From the NCBI GenBank assembly GCA_032622095.1, contig CP136068.1:154591151-154655150 (forward strand): DNA of 64,000 nt, read 5' to 3'. Below, one piece after another: positions 56,672 through 64,000 of this stretch. Numbering within the stretch: position 1 is the stretch's first letter; each line of letters opens with the position of its first letter. This stretch comes from Siphonodentalium dalli (Eukaryota > Mollusca > Scaphopoda > Gadilida > Siphonodentaliidae). The notes beneath the pieces were generated by a model that searched no databases, was not told where the DNA came from, and worked only from the letters and a program-made list of their open reading frames with translations. The position numbers were made by a program, and so were the translations under genes.

Positions 56672-57510
56672 TGAGCGATGGTGGGTAGTGTGGATTAATA
56701 TCATACTAAGTATGTTGAGCGATGGTGGGTAGTGTGGATTAATATCATACTAAGTATGTTGAGCGATGGTGGGTAGTGTGGATTAATATCATACTAAGTA
56801 TGTCGAGCGATGGTGGGTAGTGTGGATTAGTATCATACTAAGTATGTTGAGATATGGTGGGTAGTGTGGATTAATATCATACTAAGTATGTCGAGCGATG
56901 GTGGGTAGTGTGGATTAATATCATACTAAGTATGTTGAGCGATGGTGGGTAGTGTGGATTAATATCATACTAAGTATGTCGAGCGATGGTGGGTAGTGTG
57001 GATTAATATCATACTAAGTATGTTGAGCGATGGTGGGTAGTGTGGATTAATATCATACTAAGTATGTTGAGCGATGGTGGGTAGTGTGGATTAATATGAT
57101 ACTAAGTATGTTGAGCGATGGTGGGTAGTGTGGATTAGTATCATACTAAGTATGTTGAGATATGGTGGGTAGTGTGGATTAATATCATACTAAGTATGTT
57201 GAGCGCTGGTGGGTAGTGTGGATTAATATCATACTAAGTTTGTTGAGCGATGGTGGGTAGTGTGGATTAATATCATACTAAGTATGTTGAGCGATGGTGG
57301 GTAGTGTGGATTAGTATCATACTAAGTATGTTGAGATATGGTGGGTAGTGTGGATTAATATCATACTAAGTATGTTGAGCGCTGGTGGGTAGTGTGGATT
57401 AATATCATACTAAGTTTGTTGAGCGATGGTGGGTAGTGTGGATTAATATCATACTAAGTATGTTGAGCGATGGTGGGTAGTGTGGATTAATATCAAACTA
57501 AGTATGTTAG
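56672..57510 (+). repeat. 44-bp satellite with tetrameric higher-order repeat (about 19 copies)
   Basis: The unit contains GAGCGATGGTGGGTAGTGTG, GATTAATATC and the small palindrome CATACTAAGTATG. Units are 90-100% identical. Diagnostic variants (ATTAGTATC, GAGATATGG, GAGCGCTGG, AAGTTTG) recur exactly 176 bp apart (57135-57310 and 57311-57486), a four-unit higher-order repeat; the ATTAGTATC variant also occurs 308 bp (7 units) earlier. Confidence 0.95.
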
Positions 57511-58081
57511 CGATAACACGTTCTGTTTTTTATTTAACCGATGTAGAAATGTATTAAATACATAATCTAATTTACCAGCTGTGAGGCTGGCGACGAACAT
57601 CATGCATTTGAATGGATGATGACAGAACCAAGTTCCCTTTCGATCGTCATCAGATATGGTGTCGTCGCTGTATTGACGCTATTGAGAAACTATCTATACT
57701 TTGACACTTGGAGACATTAACATTTGATGACTCACCCGGGTGCATTCATGTTTCCAGACTTCAAGTTGTAAAAATGTAATATCTTATCTAATATAGATAT
57801 TACCTATTTTACCGAAATGGAGAAACAAATGTGACAACTATGTATAAACTACACCAATCTATACAGACAATTTATTTTGTATTGTCAAATTAACACATCA
57901 GTTATTTCTGTCACTCTAAGCATATACACTATATCAAGTAAATATACAGAACATTCAATGTCAAATAGGATAGTGTCCTTCAGTCGGCACTTCTCGTTCC
58001 AACCAATTAAGTCATAGTTATCATAGTTTCATAAGTAAAACGGGTTTCGTCAAAACTGGTCTGGCGGCATGAGTACCTACA
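57511..58081. other. Non-genic stretch, nothing firm
   Basis: No coding or repeat structure supported. A short TAATATCTTATC/GATATTAC-type inverted phrase lies near 57776-57807. Confidence 0.4.
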
Positions 58082-58447
58082 ACCCTTTCTTAACTAAATA
58101 CTCACTGACGAGTTCGTTTAGGAAATATTCGGATAATGAGTTAAAATAACGACCATATGTCGTTTGTTGACCTTATTATCTGAACATTCAGACTGTTCTC
58201 TCGATTATAATCTCATATTGAACTTATTTAGAAAAAAAACCCAAAATAAGCCCATATCACCATTTTGTGATTTAGTTTATTCTCTATATTGACATAAATC
58301 ATCTTACCAGAGTAGACTCTTTATAATGTGTGGCACGCGCCATAGAACGGAATAATGGATATAGGTACACTATGGACTTATTTCATAATCAAATCCAATG
58401 TACACTTATAATTAAATGGGAGAATCCATTCAGTATAGAAATGGTTA
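58082..58447. mobile_element. Second MITE of the CCCTTTCTTTACTAAAT family (366 bp)
   Basis: The left end ACCCTTTCTTAACTAAATAC and the right end (GGGAGAATCCATTCAGTATA then GAAATGGTT) correspond to the ends at 50787-51031. The interior shares GTCGTTTGTTGACC and TCTGAACATTCAGAC-like phrases but is longer. Confidence 0.7.
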
Positions 58448-59005
58448 ATCGATAAGACACGTGACTCTCTTTGTCAATAGATATCCCATTCTGGATGACG
58501 CCGGAATGAACTTGCTTCTGAGAACGATTAAGAGGAAATAATGATGAATTTTATTTCAGTGTTATTGTTATCGCATGTTATTGACATTGTGCTAAATATT
58601 TGAAGTGTTGTGTAACTCTGTTTTTTTTAAATAAACATTTCTCAAAAATTTAGAATGTGTTCCCACTGTCGTCATAATTACTCACTCGAACAGTCATGGT
58701 CCGATAGACCATGTCGTAATGATTCATGTTCTGATTTGGCAACAACATAAGCAGTAAATTTTCAGCGTTTCAGGCAAAGGAAAAGGAAAGATGCTTGTAA
58801 TCACAATCGTTCGAATCAAACATACCGCTTTTGTGCGATAAAACATGACCAATCATTACAAGAGATGCTAAATGGACTTTTTTGTTGACTGATAACTATT
58901 CAAAACATATTAAAACAACCTCTTTTGAAAGTAAAATATGGCCACAAAAACCTCCCATTAATGAGCTCATGTGTCAGATCCAATTAGTATCTGGTATAGA
59001 AACTG
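58448..59005. other. Non-genic stretch, nothing firm
   Basis: A T8 run followed by AAATAAACATTTCTC at about 58620. No coding. Confidence 0.4.
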
Positions 59006-59010
59006 TACAT

Positions 59011-59265
59011 AGTGTGGTTACATGGCGCCGAATCAAACCGTACATAGCGGGGTTACATGACATCGAATGAAAACGTGCATTGTGTGGTTATATGGCGCCG
59101 AATCAAGCCGTGCATACTGTGGTTACATGGTGCCGAATCAAATAGCACATAGTGTGGTTACATGGTGCCGAATCAAATAGCACATAGTGTGGTTACATGG
59201 TGCCGAATCAAATAGCACATAGTGTGGTTACATGGTGCCGAATCAAATAGCACATAGTGTGGTTA
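59011..59265. repeat. 35-36 bp tandem repeat (about 7 copies)
   Basis: Unit AGTGTGGTTACATGGTGCCG followed by AATCAAATAGCACAT. The first three copies are diverged (AACCGTACATAGCGGGG, GACATCG); the last four are identical. Confidence 0.95.
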
Positions 59266-59502
59266 AAAATAAAACAATACAACTTCAACTATACAGTACA
59301 GTACATAACAAGTTCCTAAGCTAGTATTATTAGGTGTATGTTGAAGTGCAAACCGGCACGTGGTTTAAATGAGGAGTATATGTACGATTAGTGTCCCATG
59401 TGACAAAAGACAAAAGAAATCCGCATTTATGCTCCTCGAAAAAATAAATCCAATATTTATTATTCTGAATAAACGCGAATTTAGTAAGCATATATACATT
59501 AA

Positions 59503-59996
59503 AGGCACGTGCGGCCTTAATTGTCGAAAATATTCATATTTGTTCCAAACACCGTAAACAGAAAAATAGTAAAACGCATACAGTTCCGTTCATATATACC
59601 ATGACCATCGCGTAAACAGCATGTTATCATAAAGACCTACTATATTTTACCTAAGCAAGAGCCTGATTGTGTTACAGAAGACAGCTCAATGCTACTGGCT
59701 AATCACACACAAATGGCAGAAACGCTCTTTATTAGTTCCATACCAGGTATTCACCAACAAAGAACGCTCTTTATGTTTACCATCATAATATAAACAAACA
59801 CCAGAAAAGTAACTTTTTACGCTTTTGTTTACATAACAATGGTCAAACATATGACCACAACATACTGTTTATGCGATATTTCTTATTTGTATACGGACAA
59901 AGTCTATCTACATTTTGATGTTCTTTCTGTTTGTGACGGTTTTTGACGGGTGGAGATATTTTCACAGGATACCCACCGCCAAGGCCAACCGTGCCT
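59503..59996 (-). mobile_element. TTAA MITE, copy 2 (494 bp, inverted relative to copy 1)
   Basis: The left end AGGCACGTGCGGCCTT is intact. The right end reads AAGGCCAACCGTGCCT, so one arm is mutated. TTAA flanks both sides (59499-59502 and 59997-60000). The interior is homologous throughout to 28292-28784 in reverse orientation. Confidence 0.9.
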
Positions 59997-60000
59997 TTAA

Positions 60001-60100
60001 TAAATTCGGGCCTAAAATGTCTGCGATTTATTTCTCATAAATTACTGTTATGCAAGAACTTTTATACTGTTAAACTTTATTGTAAAATTACATATCAGAT
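60001..60100. other. Short non-genic spacer
   Basis: Nothing recognised between the MITE and the repeat cluster. Confidence 0.4.
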
Positions 60101-60119
60101 CGATCAGTAATGCGGATCA

Positions 60120-60890
60120 GTCCGCATTTATATATTACTATAGCAGGGGTACCGGTGCTGCTTAGGGTGAAGAATGCGTAACTTATTAGTGCCCCTTCAA
60201 GTCATGTTAAACAATTAGTAGTCATCTGGAGTAAACAGCACATATTGCATGACTGCAGATAAAGTTTCATCTATCTTTTCAGTTGATAATAGACGCTCTG
60301 TATTGCTAATTATTAGTGCCACGTGAGGTCAATAAAACCTATCCGTGACATTCCCCGAGTCAATTTATTTTTGTCTTTGTGCACCAATTTCCCCCACACA
60401 TCATCAGGCTGAGTTGACAATAAACGATACACTCTTTATTGATCATATCATTCTTTAGACCCCATTATGTTAAATGAGGTCAAAGGCGCCTATACCATGA
60501 CAATTCCCTGTTAAGGTCACCCATCTGTACCAATTTTACCACATATATCTAAGCTAGTAAGAAACGCCAATTTGTGCCCGGGTTTAAATTTTCACCAACC
60601 AGATTGCAACCATTTTGGGTATATAATAAATTATTTAGTTACTTTAATTATTAGTGCCATTAGGTCAACAGTACATATCTAATAATAGTATCCGGGTCAC
60701 ATTACCCATTTTCAGCTCCGTTGATCCAACCGTTTTGGTGTCCTATAGCCAAAAAATATATAAAGTAATTATTAGTGCACGCATGAGACACCTCAGGTGA
60801 ACGGGACCAATACACTAACGCCCCCGGGTCATATTACCCCAATGTACCAATCTTCAGCTCCGATGGACGAGCTGTTTGGTCGTCTAGACG
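60120..60890. repeat. Diverged repeat with ATTATTAGTGCC landmarks
   Basis: ATTAGTGCC occurs near 60185, 60312, 60650 and 60770, each followed by a run like ...GAGGTCAATAAAACC... or GTCAACAGTACATA, then GGGTCATATTACCC, TGTACCAATTTTCAGCTCCG and ACCGTTTTGG. About four loosely related units. Confidence 0.6.
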
Positions 60891-61645
60891 CGGACAATCA
60901 TATATAGGAACAAAACCAATTGAGTTTGTATGGCATATATGGATTCTAGATCCGAATGTAATGTGAATATATCAGTAATAATATTATTATATCGTATTCC
61001 TGTCCACACCAACAAAATATGGTAGATTTGCCTGGATGGTTCCGTATCTATGACAACGTTAGTGAAATAATGGAAATAACTTATTGCGAATCTTCCGGGG
61101 ATATATGTACGTTGTATTACATATGGTGACATTTCTGGTATAGTATTAAACGTTATCCAAATTTGTTAGCATTTTTTTATCCAATTTCCAGTTACTCTTT
61201 GTAGCCGCTGTGGAATTAGGGACAATACCAGAAAATTAACGAAAACATTACCGTTCTTACAATAGTTATATGTAATCAGAGGGTGTCTATATATGCACGC
61301 TTCGCAACAAATTAATCATTGTGGGCGAGCAGAGGGTGGCGACAAAGATGGCGACAACTGACTAGTCGGAACATTTATCTCTCTGATTTTTTGCTTCTGA
61401 ACGGGGTTATATATAACATACATACCAAAATAATCTGAAGACAACACAGGAACTTATACAAAGTATATCGCGAACAGCAAGGAGAAAATGTACACAATCC
61501 CAGTAAATTTGCCACTAGTAATCAAACTCTACATTGAAAAACAAATTAATTCTACACATTGATGAAGTTTTTTAGCCTGATTATTTAAAATCATTGTAGT
61601 AGTCATAATGTATCTTTAACGCTTTCACCAAGACCTTGTATCTGG
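60891..61645. other. Non-genic stretch, nothing firm
   Basis: No coding or repeat structure supported. Confidence 0.4.
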
Positions 61646-61653
61646 TGTCCCCT

Positions 61654-62227
61654 CGGGGTTCGCGCTGCCACTTGCCAAATTTGGCAATGGCAAAAATAAG
61701 TTATATTTGGCAAAAGATATTTTCATTTGGCAAAAGTTTTGGCAAGTCACTTTTTAAATTCTCAAGAAAAAGAACTATTGATCACTCATGACATTAATTT
61801 CAGGAAACCATTGCAATTAGCTGCGGTCTATAAGGTTAGAAAATGTTAACACCTTTATCAAGATGCAGGTAATCTGATGGCATTAGTATCGATGATATTA
61901 CTATATCATTCATTGTTGTGGTGTTTACATATAGATAATCCTCTTTTTCTATTTGCCCTTCTGGTGAAGCAAGTCTTCAACAATCGTATTGTTCGGTAAT
62001 TGGTTTGTTGTTCTATGATAAACCACAGTAGAGGGGCGAGAATTGTTAATAATTAACTGCTTTCCTGTCGATAACAAAAGTTTTTCAAAAAGCGCTTGTA
62101 GAAATATAAAACTCGATTTTGCAGAAAATGATAGCATTTGGCAAAAATAAATTTCATTTGGCAAAAATAAATTTCATTTGGCAAAAAATATTTGGCAAAA
62201 GTAATTTTCAGTCCAGCGCGAACCCTG
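61654..62227. mobile_element. hAT-type MITE with 8-bp target duplication (574 bp)
   Basis: Ends CGGGGTTCGCGCTG (left) and CAGGGTTCGCGCTG (reverse complement of the right) are flanked by the 8-bp direct repeat TGTCCCCT (61646-61653 and 62228-62235). An 8-bp duplication with a CAG-type end is the signature of the hAT superfamily. Subterminal ATTTGGCAAAA motifs repeat about nine times across the two ends, a typical transposase-binding arrangement (inference). No transposase. Confidence 0.9.
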
Positions 62228-62235
62228 TGTCCCCT

Positions 62236-63298
62236 GCTTTATATGGCTCTCTTTCTGCCTCCACCTTTTACCCTGCAGTCAAGTAGGGCCGAGCAATTGT
62301 CAAGTTAGAGGTCTTCAAATAAGCCAATGTGTTATAGCCTTATAATTTTTTCTTCTCAATTTGTATCTATTGTAATTACATATTTGAATGCCCATAGAGG
62401 GTAAACAAATACTGTTTAAACTAAACACCAATGACTACATAGCAGTCAATGAATTAATCCTACATCGCATTATCTCCACCCAAAACACACGGGTGGATTT
62501 CTTGAGATCGCGTGAGCATCGACAACCTGGCGAGGAATCGACAAATCAGTGAAAGGTACCACTAGTAGACAGACACGCCATGCATCCCACGCTCAAAGTC
62601 AAAGTAGTTGACCAAAAAGTGTCGTCCCCACGGCCCAGGAAAACTGGTTTCACTTTGGAGATGCCGAATCGGACCAATGGATGCTCTTTGCAAATTGGCT
62701 GATCGTTCAGTGATGCTCTTTCCGAATAATGCACACTAGTTTTTGGCGATCACCAATTCGCACATTCTAAAAGACGAATGCATTGCTTGTTACTATAAGC
62801 AGAGATGAGATTGACAATTTAAATGTTCGGAAACAGCAGTTACTTTAAGGAAAATCAATTGGTAATGTATAAAAACACAAACTGCGAACAGGTACCAGTA
62901 CACAACATAGTTAATGTGCATCTCATTTCAATGTGAGGGTCGACGATGTATACTGGTATCAGTTTGTTGTTGATACACTTGTCATTGATCAGCGCACGGC
63001 GCTGCGTATTGCTTCCTATTTACCACATTCAGTTCATAATACAAATTATATCGAATAACAATCGCTGCTGGCACATCTTTGTATCCTATTGAAATCAAAC
63101 CTGAGGTAACTGTCCCTACTCCTCAGTGATAGTACAGCCTGCTCTCACGAAAACCAGCATATTATCTATTTATGACATAACTTGTTTTAGGTAGATAATC
63201 TGCTTAGAATCGCCTCATTTTGATAATGTTCTGAAAAATTAGAACATTTTAGTCTCATTATCGACTCATAATGCATTTCCAAGCAGAATATGTGCGGA
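62236..63298. other. Non-genic stretch, nothing firm
   Basis: 62490-62760 is somewhat G+C-richer with a minus ORF of 62 codons lacking a recognised domain. Nothing else seen. Confidence 0.4.
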
Positions 63299-63440
63299 AA
63301 ATGATACAAATAAGCCAACTCACGACTATTTAGGTGTACGCTGTTTAACAGGTGTTTGCACTGTAGTCCGCGTCATAAACGAAATAACAGATAAGAGTCC
63401 ATTATCTGCTTATTTCAGAATAAAATAATCACATTATGTA
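63299..63440. repeat. Interspersed repeat, copy matching 14041-14160
   Basis: ACAAATAAGCCAACT, TTAGGTGTACGCT, GTAGTCCGCGTCAT and CATTATCTGCTTATTTCAGA are shared with the copy at 14 kb. Confidence 0.7.
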
Positions 63441-63789
63441 CCTATTTCACTTTATAGGTCGATTATGTGCGTATTTCGGCGAGGATATGTTGGATAGTAT
63501 GAACTAAGTGCATGTCTATCTTATTGACGTGGCGCACTTACAGCTACATTATCACGAAGCCGGCAACTATTGTACACTATACGGGTTACACAGGTGGTAT
63601 GATGGAGTCTATCAAATACTAAACAACATCCATGCGAGAGTATCAAACTGAAAATCAGGGTTATAAGATATTACCATTATGTAAATTAATTATATATTTT
63701 TAAAATGTATTACGTCAACAACCTTAATATATCGATACATTATCAATTATATATGATGACATTTAATAAAATAACAGTTCTCGTAATTC
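63441..63789. other. Non-genic stretch, nothing recognised
   Basis: A+T-rich with no supported feature. Confidence 0.4.
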
Positions 63790-64000
63790 GAGTATTAGCC
63801 AATCCATGACTGGAGCTTCCTGAAATTTTGCGAAAACCCTATGCCAATGCATTCTCTTATATATAAGAGTCTCACATAGGCAGCCGAGTCTCACATAGGG
63901 AGCCGCGCATATTTAAGAGAATGCATTGACCAAACAATACTTACCTTGAACTTGTAAGCCAGTGCATACTATTATATATTTGAGGCTCTTTATGGGATAA
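63790..64000. repeat. Paired-hairpin repeat, cut by the window end
   Basis: The first hairpin 63843-63930 begins GCCAATGCATTCTCTTATAT and ends AAGAGAATGCATTG. The second begins GCCAGTGCAT at 63958 and runs off the window. The flank TGACTGGAGCTTCCTGAAAT followed by TTTGCGAAAACC matches 32770-32803, so this is the same interspersed element that sits before the mucin exon. Confidence 0.85.

Noticed and set aside
56672-57510. CRISPR-like regularity of the 44-bp array
   Set aside because: Units are contiguous with no variable spacers, and the genome is eukaryotic; this is a satellite.

Overview
The window is eukaryotic, very probably from a marine invertebrate animal (a mollusc-like genome is an inference from repeat style only). 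It is A+T-rich, has no tightly packed ORFs, has GT..AG exon boundaries, and is filled with tandem arrays, MITE-like inverted-repeat elements and decayed transposon genes. No bacterial operons, rRNA, tRNA or CRISPR arrays were recognised.

The one gene that can be assembled with confidence lies on the + strand between about 18.4 and 37.5 kb. Four exons join in phase across three introns of about 8.9, 5.3 and 3.7 kb: a leader plus the first half of a C-type lectin domain (18369-18625), the second half of that domain (27515-27747), a Thr/Ser/Ala/Pro-rich mucin-like stalk made of in-frame repeats (33032-33577), and a six-cysteine terminal module resembling a PAN/Apple domain (37281-37522, ending in TAG). 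The spliced coding length is 1278 nt, or 425 residues (405 from the second Met). The predicted product is a secreted lectin-mucin-cysteine-module protein, plausible for mucus or innate immunity, though its ligand cannot be read from the sequence.

Layout. 0-8 kb: a MITE fragment, then two head-to-head tandem arrays of a unit of about 143 bp in opposite orientations (1.4-2.73 and 2.73-4.65 kb), then dispersed TTCCGAAGGTCC repeats; two possible orphan exons at 1117-1206 and 7600-7745. 8-18 kb: no gene; a diverged tandem repeat (10.7-12.9 kb), a TTAA-flanked MITE (13.1-13.5 kb), telomere-like C/A-rich sequence (14.5-14.9 kb). 18.4-37.5 kb: the lectin gene; its introns hold a large inverted-repeat element with a Tc1/mariner-type MITE nested in it (19.4-22.2 kb), a G/C-rich element with a 6-bp direct repeat at each end (25.06-26.32 kb), a TTAA MITE (28.3-28.8 kb), an antisense wrecked protein-primed family B DNA polymerase of Polinton/Maverick type (29.9-32.06 kb), a non-LTR retrotransposon endonuclease remnant (33.9-34.4 kb) and a tandem array of about 90 bp (34.6-35.3 kb). 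37.5-64 kb: no convincing host gene; tandem arrays at 39.0-39.8, 46.6-47.1, 47.2-49.6 (dimeric higher-order), 56.7-57.5 (44-bp unit, tetrameric higher-order) and 59.0-59.3 kb, plus many inverted-repeat elements, including a hAT-type MITE with an 8-bp target duplication (61.65-62.23 kb) and a second copy of the TTAA MITE (59.5-60.0 kb).

The most notable points are the phase-consistent lectin/mucin/Cys-module gene, the polymerase fossil antisense in its intron, the head-to-head satellite arrays, and several families of hairpin-forming elements that recur across the window.
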